Shown in pieces: positions 17,693 through 25,986 of a stretch of 64,000 nucleotides of DNA (the stretch's first letter is position 1; every line of letters starts with the position of its first letter). The notes under the pieces are model-generated. The model did not search any database. It was not told the DNA's origin and was given only the letters and a program-made list of their open reading frames with translations. The stretch is from NCBI RefSeq assembly GCF_002295065.1, contig NZ_NSGG01000015.1:124001-188000 (forward strand). The letters run 5' to 3'. The translations under genes and the position numbers were made by a program. This DNA comes from Mesorhizobium sp. WSM3859. Its GTDB lineage: Bacteria; Pseudomonadota; Alphaproteobacteria; Rhizobiales; Rhizobiaceae.

Positions 17693-18649
17693 ATGCACAA
17701 AACACAATTGTCCCCGGTAGGACTCGTTGCCAGTCTTTTCATGGGCCTGCTGACGGCACCCGGTTTTGCTGGTGATCTCGATGCCGGTGTCAGCGGCAAA
17801 GGAACGACCGCTACTCCAGCCGCGGAAAGCAGTAGCTCGGGCTGTCCACAAAATGCCGACGGCACGTTTTGCTGGATGAGCCCGGATATTGGTGAAGCAT
17901 GGACATCAGGCTTTATCGGTTCCGGCGTATCGATAAATGTCATAGATGATTTCAAGGAACAGCCATTTGATGCAGACCTCGGTCGCGGCACGCAGAGGCA
18001 GCGACATGGAGAGTGGGTCGCTGAAATTGCCGGCATGGTCGCCCCTGGCGCAAACATATTCAAGTATGACTATCTCGAGGGGTCTTCGATCGGGCTGCAG
18101 GACGGCCTCAATATCATCAATGCGAGCTACCGCATCATAGAGCCACTGAGCCAGCATCCGCGCGAGCAGGCGATCGTCGATTCCGCCTGGGCGGGCACTG
18201 CCATCGTCACAAAGAGTGCCGACAACCGCAGCAACGAGGTAGGTAGGCCGCACGAAGGGGATTTCGATGAGCTAACCCTCGGGCTGATCGGGGCGCCAAC
18301 GGCAATCTTCGTGGGTGCGCTCGACCATAATGGCACTCCCGGGAACAAGACGCGGCTGGCCCGATACTCGAATTATCCCGGCTCAAACCCCGAGGTGCGG
18401 AACCAGTTCCTGACCGTGGGTGTCGAGGGTGACAAGACTGGCCTATACGGCACGTCTTATGCGGCACCTGTGGTTGCAGGCTATGCCGCCATCCTTGGCA
18501 GCAAGTTCACGTCCGCAACTCCGACACAGATTACTAATCAGCTGCTGGATACAGCCAGGACCGATACGCTCGTCGACTACAATCCGGCGACTTACGGCCG
18601 CGGCGAAGCCAGTCTTTCGAGGGCGCTGGCACCCGTTTCGATTCACTAG
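17693..18649 (+). CDS. Secreted subtilisin-like serine protease 1 (S8)
   Basis: 318 residues: signal peptide (VGLVASLFMGLLTAPGFAG), a short Ser-rich spacer, then a compact subtilase domain. The triad is visible: Asp in INVIDDF (about 85), His in QRHGEWVAEIAG (105) and Ser in YGTSYAAPVVAGYAA (255). The domain begins with CPQNADGTFCWMSP, whose two Cys may pair. ATG 17693 is chosen because AGGAAGTTGATT precedes it and it aligns with the start of the paralogue; a GTG at 17621 is possible. The gene follows the secreted protein by 61 bp and is probably NifA-controlled. Substrate unknown, acting in the periplasm or outside. Confidence 0.85.
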   Translation: MHKTQLSPVGLVASLFMGLLTAPGFAGDLDAGVSGKGTTATPAAESSSSGCPQNADGTFCWMSPDIGEAWTSGFIGSGVSINVIDDFKEQPFDADLGRGTQRQRHGEWVAEIAGMVAPGANIFKYDYLEGSSIGLQDGLNIINASYRIIEPLSQHPREQAIVDSAWAGTAIVTKSADNRSNEVGRPHEGDFDELTLGLIGAPTAIFVGALDHNGTPGNKTRLARYSNYPGSNPEVRNQFLTVGVEGDKTGLYGTSYAAPVVAGYAAILGSKFTSATPTQITNQLLDTARTDTLVDYNPATYGRGEASLSRALAPVSIH

Positions 18650-18870
18650 ACTGCCACCCTGCCCTCATGCGTCCGAACGTGGGTGGATCGCGGCGCCCAG
18701 GCGGTGAATTGCCGTCCGTGGCGTCGCTGCTCCGGCCGGCGGACACATTGAAATACCTGGCGAACGCTCATCTGAACCTGCTGAACATCGGTCTCTGGTT
18801 CCGAGGTCGTTCTACCCATGGTGAAATGCTTCGTCTTGTTGATGACGAACAGTTCAAACAGGAGAGTTGA

Positions 18871-19830
18871 ATGCAGATAAAGCGATTGTTGCCGGTGGCG
18901 TACCTTGCCAGTCTTGTCCTATGGACGTCGGCACCACCCGGTTTCGCCGATGACCTCCAATCCAGGCTCGCCGGCGATGGCGGGGCTGCGAGGCCAGCCA
19001 TGGACGGCAGCAGCTCGCGTTGCCCACAAAATGCCGACGGCACCTTTTGCTGGATGAGCCCGGACGTCGGCGCAGCATGGGCCTCGGGTTATAATGGGTC
19101 TGGCGTGTCGGTAACTATCATAGATGACTTCACAGGTAACATGGGACAGGTGGGGGATCTCGGCCATGGCTCCCAATGGCGGCGACATGGGCAGTGGGTC
19201 GCTCAAGCAGCCGGCATGGTCGCGCCTGGCGCAAACATAACCGAGCTTGACTATTCGGAACAAGTTCCGCTCACGCTGAAGCAGGGCCTCAATGTTATTA
19301 ATTTGAGCTATGGCCTTGAGGAACCAGTGAGCGGGTACCGGCTTGAGCAGTCGATTGTCGATGCGGCTCGGGCGGGTGCTGCGGTCTTCACAAAGGCAGC
19401 CGGCAACGGGTCCGTAGCGGTAGATACCATTGCCGATGGGGATATTGATTTCCTTGCTCTCGACCTGATTGGGAAGCAATCGGCAATTTTTGTGGGTGCG
19501 CTAGAGCGCAATGGCACTCCCGAAAACAAGGCAAAGCTCGCCTCCTATTCGAATTACGCCGGTTCAGATTCGGAGGTGCAGAACCACTTCCTGACGGTGG
19601 GTGTCGAGAGCGACAAGACTGGCCTAACCGGAACGTCTGTCGCGGCATCTGTGGTTGCAGGCTATGCCGCCATCCTTGGCAGCAAATTCACGTCCGCAAC
19701 ACCGACACAGATTACCAATCAGCTGCTGGATACAGCCAGGACCGACACGCTCGTCAACTATGATGCGGCGACTTACGGACGCGGGGAGGCCAGCCTTTCG
19801 AGGGCATTGGCACCCGTCTCGATCAGGTAG
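18871..19830 (+). CDS. Secreted subtilisin-like serine protease 2 (S8)
   Basis: 319-residue paralogue of the preceding protease in direct tandem. Signal peptide, the CPQNADGTFCWMSP block, Asp (VTIIDDF), His (RRHGQWVAQAAG) and Ser (TGTSVAASVVAGYAA) are kept, but the Pro after the catalytic Ser (GTSxAAP) is Ser here, which may change activity. CAGGAGAGTTGA precedes the ATG. The last 60 residues are almost identical to protease 1. The 220 bp before it repeat, in decayed form, the end of the secreted-protein gene, so a unit of that end plus protease was duplicated. Confidence 0.85.
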   Translation: MQIKRLLPVAYLASLVLWTSAPPGFADDLQSRLAGDGGAARPAMDGSSSRCPQNADGTFCWMSPDVGAAWASGYNGSGVSVTIIDDFTGNMGQVGDLGHGSQWRRHGQWVAQAAGMVAPGANITELDYSEQVPLTLKQGLNVINLSYGLEEPVSGYRLEQSIVDAARAGAAVFTKAAGNGSVAVDTIADGDIDFLALDLIGKQSAIFVGALERNGTPENKAKLASYSNYAGSDSEVQNHFLTVGVESDKTGLTGTSVAASVVAGYAAILGSKFTSATPTQITNQLLDTARTDTLVNYDAATYGRGEASLSRALAPVSIR

Positions 19831-20228
19831 ACGAACACGTCGAGAGCAGCTGAAACTTCTGTGAGGCGTTGAGCGCCACAAAATCGCCTCGCAGAACTCG
19901 GCTCGGCAACTGTGCGGTTCCTGCCGGTCCAATCGCAAAAAAGAAGCCATTGCTTTTTTATCGAAGTCTTTTGATTTGGATCTGGCTGCGCTCGCAAAGC
20001 CGGCAAAAACGCAGATGCCGACCGGGTGTCGTCGTACGTTTCCGAGGCGATGGTCGCCTCATCGCAGCATGCCGACATGTTCATCGCTTCGTCTCAATCG
20101 CGAGGAAAGCGCTGGAAATCCCCAAGGCTCGGATGGGGGGTCGAAGAGCGCGGCCGACCAATCCCAGCAGCGCTTATGAGACGAGTTTGCGTGGCTATTT
20201 CAGCTGAATGATCATCGCCGGAGAGAAT
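19831..20228. other. Intergenic region before acdS
   Basis: About 400 bp without a gene. I searched it for TGT-N10-ACA and for a GG-N10-GC sigma-54 element in the right setting and found neither. acdS may be read from the promoters at 16.3-16.8 kb or from an element I do not recognise. Confidence 0.4.
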
Positions 20229-21242
20229 ATGCTGGAAAAATTCGAGCGTTACCCGCTCACCTTTGGACCCACACCCATCGAGAAGCTCGACCGGCTCGGC
20301 GAGCATCTGGGCGGCAAGGTGGACATCTACGCCAAACGCGAAGACTGCAACTCCGGTCTGGCGTTCGGCGGAAACAAGCTCCGCAAGCTCGAATACATTA
20401 TCCCCGAGGCGATCGCATCGGATGCCGATACCCTTGTCACCATCGGGGGCGTGCAGTCCAACCACACGCGCATGGTCGCCGCCGTTGCCGCCAAGATCGG
20501 CATGAAATGTCTTCTGGTTCAGGAGAGCTGGGTTCCGCATGAGGATGTCGTCTACGACCGGGTCGGCAACATTCTCTTGAGCCGCATCTTGGGAGCAGAG
20601 GTGCGCCTGGTCGACGAGGGCTTTGACATCGGCATTCGCCACAGTTGGGAAAAAGCACTCTATGAGGTCAAGGCGAGGGGCGGCAGACCTTATGCGATAC
20701 CAGCGGGCGCATCTGTTCACCCGAATGGCGGACTCGGCTATGTCGGGTTCGCCGAGGAGGTGCGCGCCCAGGAGAAACAGCTTGGGTTTGCCTTCGACTA
20801 CATCGTCGTTTGCACTGTCACCGGTTCAACACATGCCGGCATGATCGTCGGGTTCGCCGAGGACGGTCGACGGCGCAACGTGATTGGTATCGATGCCTCC
20901 GCCACGCCTGCAAAGACAAAGGCGCAGGTGCTTCGTATTGCCCAACATACAGCGATGCTCGTTGAGCTGGGAACGGACCTCGTCGAGGCCGACGTGGTGT
21001 TGCTCGAAGACTATGCGTATCCGTGTTACGGCATTCCGTCCGAGGAAACCAAGGAAGCAATCCGCCTGTGCGCTCGGCTCGAGGGTATGATTACCGATCC
21101 GGTTTATGAGGGCAAATCGATGCAAGGGATGATTGACCTCGTCCAGAGAGATTTCTTTCCAGGGGGATCGCGCGTCCTCTATGTCCATCTCGGCGGCGCG
21201 CCGGCGATCAACGGTTACGGCTACACCTTTCGCAACGGCTGA
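20229..21242 (+). CDS. acdS: 1-aminocyclopropane-1-carboxylate deaminase
   Basis: 337 residues, the standard ACC deaminase length. It breaks down the plant ethylene precursor ACC to 2-oxobutyrate and ammonia with PLP, in the cytoplasm. The PLP lysine is in AFGGNKLRKLEY (about 51), with VQSNHTRMVAA, and the ACC-specific Glu (VYEGKSM) and Leu (VHLGG) distinguish it from cysteine desulfhydrases. ATG 20229 gives the family N-terminus MLEKFERYPLTFGP and follows CGGAGAGAAT; an upstream ATG at 20208 is less likely. In M. loti the island-borne acdS is known to depend on NifA and to promote nodulation. Confidence 0.95.
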   Translation: MLEKFERYPLTFGPTPIEKLDRLGEHLGGKVDIYAKREDCNSGLAFGGNKLRKLEYIIPEAIASDADTLVTIGGVQSNHTRMVAAVAAKIGMKCLLVQESWVPHEDVVYDRVGNILLSRILGAEVRLVDEGFDIGIRHSWEKALYEVKARGGRPYAIPAGASVHPNGGLGYVGFAEEVRAQEKQLGFAFDYIVVCTVTGSTHAGMIVGFAEDGRRRNVIGIDASATPAKTKAQVLRIAQHTAMLVELGTDLVEADVVLLEDYAYPCYGIPSEETKEAIRLCARLEGMITDPVYEGKSMQGMIDLVQRDFFPGGSRVLYVHLGGAPAINGYGYTFRNG

Positions 21243-21449
21243 CGCTCGACAGGTCTCGATGTGCCGTGTCTGCCGTGACAGCGCTGCGCCAAGTTTGTCC
21301 GATGGCCGTTGGGAAACCCTATGGGCTGATAACTGCCGCCACGACGTGGTGGTCGTGGCGCTGGCATGCTTACCAGTTTTTGCCTGTGCTCAATGTGGCC
21401 TGGAACCGCATAAGGGACAGCAGACATGGCCGTTTAACTTTTTTGTCAT

Positions 21450-21545
21450 TTAGCGGATGTAGCACTGATCGCCATGAATTTGATAAATTGCAAACCACGG
21501 AAGTGTCGCGCAGGCGCTGAGGCATCTACTTGATCAGGTACGGAA
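21450..21545 (-). pseudogene. IS110-family transposase scrap
   Basis: A short minus-strand segment reads RGLQFIKFMA and is similar at DNA level to the IS110 relic at 52.15-52.39 kb (GLQFRKFMA). Only about 40 bp are alike. Confidence 0.3.
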
Positions 21546-22329
21546 GCTGTGACCAAGCGTGCTCGAGTTGGTCGTGCTCGGCGAGCACATCGCCGGACAC
21601 CCTGGCGCGGAGGTGAACTGGGCCAGCATGGGCGGGGGAAGAGGCGTCCCCCGCGAGCGTGACAACAGGCAGGTCGATATCCGGCGTAACGGCTTGACGA
21701 GGGCTTGCTTATATTGCGAGCGTCGACCAGGCCTCGTCCCTTCATCTGTCTTGACCGAAACAGCGCGTTCAGCCGGCGCGCGTAGCCTTCGCGGATTCGT
21801 CCATCTGGCGCTCTTTTAGCACTCGTGCGGAGCAGGGTTTGGGTTTACGACTTCACCGAGCCGCTCTATGGGAAGGGGCGCGCGAGGGGAGGCGACGATG
21901 AGATCGAGTTGTTCCCCCCATTGCCTCTAAGTAGCTCTGAAGTGTCGACAGTCACATATCAGCCCTGCTTATCCCTCTTCGAGACCCAAGGTGGTTGATC
22001 TTGAGGGTCGGAGACAATCTCTGCCTGAGCCTTCCCAGCCACACGGCTCGACTCGCCGAAGCTCTCGACACCTGCATCCTCTAAACCTTCGAAACGCGCC
22101 TCGATACGCTCCCGACACTCCTCGGGGAGGGCTGAGATCACGTCAAGCTTGCGTTCCATCATTTTCTTCTCTTCTTCGCCACCGCGGGCGGTTGAGATCT
22201 CCCCCTGCAAGCGTTTGTTCGATGGTGTGCTGATTGTTGGCCCGGAACGGGAACTCGCATCGAGCCATTGCCATCGCCCGCGCGCTCATCCGCGACGGCG
22301 GGCGCCGCCGCTACTTCAAGCGACAACGA

Positions 22330-22500
22330 GCGCACTGCTCGATCATCCCACATTATTGCGAGATTATCGAAATCGGACATGAATCCTGGCGCTTCAAGAA
22401 CCGCGGCTGATCACCACATAGTCCAAGACGATCCCGCGCTCGCCGGGCTCGCAACCCGGACCAGCTCCGCCCAGCGAGCGCTAAGCGCGACGCGCTGCAG
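22330..22500 (+). pseudogene. IS21-family IstB end relic (copy 2)
   Basis: The frame IIPHYCEIIEIGHE then SWRFKNRG and stop is an IstB C-terminus, followed by about 100 bp very similar to 15.56-15.68 kb. Both copies probably come from the same IS21-family element. Confidence 0.45.
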
Positions 22501-23085
22501 GCAATTTTTTGCCGGGGATATTCGCTGCGGCTAAGCAAGATACCTTCTCAAAGCAAAACTGGCTTATTATCGGTGTAGCACCGACAAGGTGCTCTACTGG
22601 GCGCATTTGCAGGGCGCGATTGACAAATCCTTCGAGTGGGCCGACCTAGGCCAGAGAGCGATATCCGCAACATCCCTTCGCCGCAGGCGCCTGACCCGCC
22701 CGGCTTACACAGGCGCCGGCATCGAGGTCGTCATCCGTCGCTTCAATGAATGGTGCGGCCATGCTGGTTATGGACGTGCATGGACGATCTCCACATAAGG
22801 GCACGCTGGGGCATCAACCGCCTCTCGTCGAAACCACACAACCTCTCCTTTTTCTCGGCAGTACGCTCCACGCCCAATCCGACCGGGATCAAGGATCACA
22901 ACCGCAGCCTCCTCGCCATGGTGCTGCCAAAACAGCACCACGCGAACGGCGAGTCATCAAGGTCAATGATATGGAACAGCCCTTCGAAACGGCATCGAAG
23001 GGGCGTACCTGGTCGTGCTGAACACCATCATGAGAAGGAAACGATCTGTGGAGCAGATTGCCACCGTCGGCCTGGATTCGGGCGC

Positions 23086-23823
23086 TCACGCCAATTCATG
23101 GGAGGCCAAGGGTGCCTCTTTGCAGGATCGGAATTGCTCCCATCCTGCTGCGCGAAGATTACACTCAAAGCAGGTCCCGCAACCGAATCCCCAGCTATGC
23201 CGATGCTCGCGGTCTCCGCTATAACAGGTGTGACTTTCTTCGCAGATGAGCTTCACCAGCGGCTCGCCGCCCAGCGAATCCGCCAGCGCCCAGGTCTGCG
23301 CCTTGTCCAGCCGCATAAGGGGTGTGTGAATGACGAAACGCGTCTCCATTCCAAGGTTCAGGGCAAGTTGCATCGCTTTAACTGCGTCATCTCGACAATC
23401 CGGGTAGCCGAAACGATCCATCTCGGACACGCCGATCACGAGGTGTTTTGCGTCGATCCGGTAAGCTATCGCGGCCGCAAAGCCGAGGAACAGAAGGTTG
23501 CGGCCAGGCACGAAGGTATTTGCTAGACCGTTCGCGTTCACTGCGAACTCGACGTCGCGCGTGAGCGCGGTATCACTGATTTGGCCGAGCACGGTCATGT
23601 CAATCATGTGGTCCTCGCCTAGTCGTCCACCCCAGGCCGGAAAGTCTTTTCGAATGCGCCCGAGCAGGTATGGCCGCACATCGAGCTCGATCCGGTGCTG
23701 CTGCCCATAGTCGAAGCCGATTGTCTCGACGCGCTCGAAGTTCTCCAGCGCCCAGGTCAGGCAGGTTGTCGAATCCTGCCCGCCGGAGAAAAGGACCAGT
23801 GCGGTTCCCGAATCTCGTTGCAT
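23086..23823 (-). CDS. queC: 7-cyano-7-deazaguanine synthase
   Basis: 245-residue QueC, which turns 7-carboxy-7-deazaguanine into preQ0 with ATP and ammonia. The P-loop LVLFSGGQDSTTCL is at the N-terminus and the zinc Cys cluster GFGCGTCFECNLR near the C-terminus. ATG 23823 gives the family N-terminus (MQRDSGTALVLFSGG) and sits 4 bp after the queD stop; a start 14 codons upstream would overlap queD. Last gene of queE-queD-queC. No queF is in the window. Confidence 0.93.
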   Translation of the reverse strand: MQRDSGTALVLFSGGQDSTTCLTWALENFERVETIGFDYGQQHRIELDVRPYLLGRIRKDFPAWGGRLGEDHMIDMTVLGQISDTALTRDVEFAVNANGLANTFVPGRNLLFLGFAAAIAYRIDAKHLVIGVSEMDRFGYPDCRDDAVKAMQLALNLGMETRFVIHTPLMRLDKAQTWALADSLGGEPLVKLICEESHTCYSGDREHRHSWGFGCGTCFECNLRAAGWEQFRSCKEAPLASHELA

Positions 23824-23827
23824 CAGG

Positions 23828-24181
23828 TCAACCCTCGTATTCAGCCCAGCACAGCGGCGTCTCATAGACCGTTACCGAGCACATCTGGCCAATAAGCGGC
23901 TTAGTTTGGTTCCAGATCCAGACTGCAATGTTTTCCGCGGTCGGATTATCGAGACCCTCAATCTCATTCAGATACTGATGGTCGAGACGTTGCAGAAGCG
24001 GTCCGAACACAGCCTCAACATCGAAGAAATCGATGACAAACCCCGTGTCTGGATCGACAGGCCCTTCCAGGCGCAGTTCCACACGGTATGAGTGGCCATG
24101 CAAGCGGTGACAGCGGTGGGTCGCTGGCACGCGCGGAAGACGGTGCGCTGCCTCGAAGGTGAACACTTGCGTAATTTTCAT
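23828..24181 (-). CDS. queD: 6-carboxytetrahydropterin synthase
   Basis: 117-residue QueD, converting dihydroneopterin triphosphate to 6-carboxytetrahydropterin. Zinc ligands lie in FEAAHRL and RLHGHSYRV, the catalytic Cys in HRCHRLHGH, and the C-terminal ETPLCWAEY matches the family. ATG 24181 overlaps the queE stop (ATGA); a longer frame adds 20 residues inside queE. Confidence 0.93.
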   Translation of the reverse strand: MKITQVFTFEAAHRLPRVPATHRCHRLHGHSYRVELRLEGPVDPDTGFVIDFFDVEAVFGPLLQRLDHQYLNEIEGLDNPTAENIAVWIWNQTKPLIGQMCSVTVYETPLCWAEYEG

Positions 24182-24813
24182 GGGATCCCGAGAAGCTTGT
24201 GGGTTTGCAGGCTCAAGCGCCAACGTGGGTTGGCAAGACAATAGGCCACTGCGGCGGCCGTATTCGCATCGCGCTCGGGCCCATCCATTGGCTGAAGCAA
24301 AAGGTGCTCAAACGAGAGAACTTCGAAATGTTCGGGCTCCGCGCCAATCTGAGGGTATACAAGCTTTAGCTCGTCCCCTGCCGTGACCACGAGGCGTGCA
24401 TTGCATTTCGGACTGACGCACAGCCAGTCGATGCCGGCGAGCGCGGAAATGGTACCGTTGGTCTCAACGGCAATGTCAAACGCCAAGGAATGCAGCGCTT
24501 CCAGGAGTTGGTCATCGACCTGGAGGAGGGGTTCCCCTCCGGTGAGCACGACAAGACGCTGCCCAGGTCCCGACCCGCGCCAGGCTTGCTCGACCGCCAA
24601 CGCAAGCTCCCGTGCGGTGGCAAAATGTCCGCCACCGGGGCCATCTACCCCAACGAAATCAGTGTCGCAGAATCCGCAAAATGCTCTTTCCCGGTCGCCT
24701 TCACGTCCCGACCAAAGGTTACAGCCGGCGAAACGACAAAATACGGCAGCCCGCCCGGCATTTCGTCCTTCGCCTTGGAGAGTGTAGAAAATTTCCTTGA
24801 CCGCATATGACAT
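24178..24813 (-). CDS. queE: 7-carboxy-7-deazaguanine synthase (radical SAM)
   Basis: 211-residue radical SAM enzyme making CDG from 6-carboxytetrahydropterin. The N-terminus YAVKEIFYTLQGEGRNAGR is the QueE signature; the cluster Cys are spaced C-x14-C-x2-C (GCNLW...FCGFC), the variant found in proteobacterial QueE. TGGEPLLQ and ETNGT are the SAM-contact strands. It begins 3 bp after the stop of the small ORF that follows the NifU-like gene, so it could be the fourth gene of a NifA-driven operon. Confidence 0.93.
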   Translation of the reverse strand: MSYAVKEIFYTLQGEGRNAGRAAVFCRFAGCNLWSGREGDRERAFCGFCDTDFVGVDGPGGGHFATARELALAVEQAWRGSGPGQRLVVLTGGEPLLQVDDQLLEALHSLAFDIAVETNGTISALAGIDWLCVSPKCNARLVVTAGDELKLVYPQIGAEPEHFEVLSFEHLLLQPMDGPERDANTAAAVAYCLANPRWRLSLQTHKLLGIP

Positions 24814-24816
24814 TGC

Positions 24817-25053
24817 TTAAGCGGCCTTCGAGTGAGCAAGGGAACATCTCTGCCGGCTTCTGAGACGTGGCAAAAGGTGGGAAATGTCCCGCCGCACGCT
24901 TTTCAGCTCGTTCCACCGTCGGGGCCCGATGCGGAAAACCCACACGCCCGAACTCCACGCGGAATCAGATTTCAGCGGGGGAAGGCTGTGGGGAAGGGTC
25001 TCTGGTTCCTCGAAGCCTATTACTACGAGAAATGCCGCTATCACGTCGCTCAT
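24817..25053 (-). CDS. Small ORF linking NifU-like gene and queE
   Basis: 78-codon frame whose ATG overlaps the end of the NifU-like gene (ATGA) and whose stop is 3 bp before queE. The product (MSDVIAAFLVVIGFEEPETL...) has a hydrophobic start and a basic tail and no recognised family. The tight spacing on both sides favours translation, but it may be what is left after a deletion, for instance of nifS, which often follows nifU. Confidence 0.35.
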   Translation of the reverse strand: MSDVIAAFLVVIGFEEPETLPHSLPPLKSDSAWSSGVWVFRIGPRRWNELKSVRRDISHLLPRLRSRQRCSLAHSKAA

Positions 25054-25532
25054 GGTGATGACGCCTTGACGAGGACCAGGCGTGAGAATCCTGGCGTCTC
25101 CTCGAAAGCCTGCCTCACAGCACGGAAGAACTCGCTCATCAGCCGCAAGCCGCGCTCCAGAATGAGGCTGTCGAGCGATGAGTATGTCGTGTCCGGCGGC
25201 ATGGCGCCGAGAAAACCCGCCATGTCCTCATCGGCGATCTGAAGGGCTTCATCGATGGTCTTGCCGACGATGAATTCGGCAAGCGACGAGGAAGCGGTAA
25301 TGTCCGAGCCGCGGCCGAAGGTCTGGAACGTTGCGGCGGAGATGGTCTGCGTCTTACGGTCGAAAGCCATCGTCAATTTAAGCCCATCGCCGTAGGCGAC
25401 GGCGCCGACCTTGCCGGCCGCTTTGGGGATGTCCAAAGCGCCGACATTGTTGGGGTTGATGAAATAGACCTTGTCGCTGATGAGGTAGACGTTGTCGGTA
25501 TCATCCCGCACGGCGCCGATCCTTGTCGTCAT
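25050..25532 (-). CDS. NifU/IscU-like protein lacking the cluster cysteines
   Basis: 160 residues clearly related to the scaffold domain of NifU/IscU (YFINPNNVGAL, VGAVAYGDGLKL, FQTFGRGSDI, TIDEALQI). All three Fe-S ligands are gone: CGD is YGD, GCGS is GRGS, and the HCS Cys is Ser in TTYSSLD. No C-terminal thioredoxin-like domain is present. It cannot assemble a cluster in the known way; it may be a regulator, a partner of the adjacent IscA, or drifting. ATG 25532 lies 5 bp after the iscA stop. Driven by the NifA/sigma-54 promoter before iscA. Confidence 0.75.
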   Translation of the reverse strand: MTTRIGAVRDDTDNVYLISDKVYFINPNNVGALDIPKAAGKVGAVAYGDGLKLTMAFDRKTQTISAATFQTFGRGSDITASSSLAEFIVGKTIDEALQIADEDMAGFLGAMPPDTTYSSLDSLILERGLRLMSEFFRAVRQAFEETPGFSRLVLVKASSP

Positions 25533-25537
25533 GGCGC

Positions 25538-25858
25538 CTAGCCGAAGGACTTGCCGCAGGCGCATTTGTCCCGCGCATTGGGGTTGTCGAATACAAAGCC
25601 CGAGGACTCCAGGTTCGTCACGAAGTCAACGGTCATGCCGGCGAGATGGGACTGGGAGCTTGCGTCGATGAACACCTTGACCCCGTTCGCCTCCATGATG
25701 GCATCCCCCTCGCGCGAGACGCTTTCCAGACCCATCTGGTATTTGAGCCCGGCGCAGCCGCCCGGCTCGACCATGATGCGAAAGCCTTCCGCCGGTTCGT
25801 CGGCGCGGGAAAGCGCGGCCTTGACGGCGGCGACAGCGTTTTCAGTGAGTGTGATCAT
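25538..25858 (-). CDS. IscA/HesB-type Fe-S assembly protein
   Basis: 106-residue A-type carrier (MITLTENAVAAVKAAL...). The three conserved Cys are present: one in EPGGCAGLKY and two in DKCACGKSF. It receives and delivers Fe-S clusters in the cytoplasm, here probably for nitrogenase; the rhizobial equivalent next to nifU and nifS has been called iscN. ATG 25858 is 34 bp after the sigma-54 -12 element; the longer frame upstream contains the promoter and is not coding. Confidence 0.9.
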   Translation of the reverse strand: MITLTENAVAAVKAALSRADEPAEGFRIMVEPGGCAGLKYQMGLESVSREGDAIMEANGVKVFIDASSQSHLAGMTVDFVTNLESSGFVFDNPNARDKCACGKSFG

Positions 25859-25891
25859 CGGATTCTTCCTGATGCATTCGCAAGCCACGCC

Positions 25892-25986
25892 GCACAGAAC
25901 GTGCCAGAGTGGAAATTGGATTAAAAATAACGGGTTGGCTGATTTGACCCCCTGTCTGACATCCAACAATTGTCGGATATCGGACA
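25892..25986 (-). promoter_or_regulatory. Double NifA site and sigma-54 promoter for iscA operon
   Basis: Two TGT-N10-ACA sites lie side by side at 25953-25968 and 25971-25986. On the minus strand CTGGCACGTTCTGTGC (25907 down to 25892) has GG and GC ten bases apart. Site to promoter is about 50-70 bp. This is the clearest NifA promoter in the window. Confidence 0.88.

Larger units (their letters stand above)
21243..23085. other. Relic-rich stretch without an intact gene
   Basis: About 1.8 kb with only fragments: an IS110-like scrap (21.45-21.55 kb), an IstB end (22.33-22.50 kb) and unassigned frames, including a charged 83-residue minus-strand frame at 21959-22210 that I do not recognise. 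A frame on the plus strand from 22750 into queC is antisense to queC and not a gene. Confidence 0.4.

Noticed and set aside
19831..20228. Own NifA/sigma-54 promoter for acdS
   Set aside because: No TGT-N10-ACA and no GG-N10-GC element with a fitting sequence was found.
22750..23526. Long plus-strand ORF across queC
   Set aside because: It is antisense to a conserved gene (queC) and has no family.
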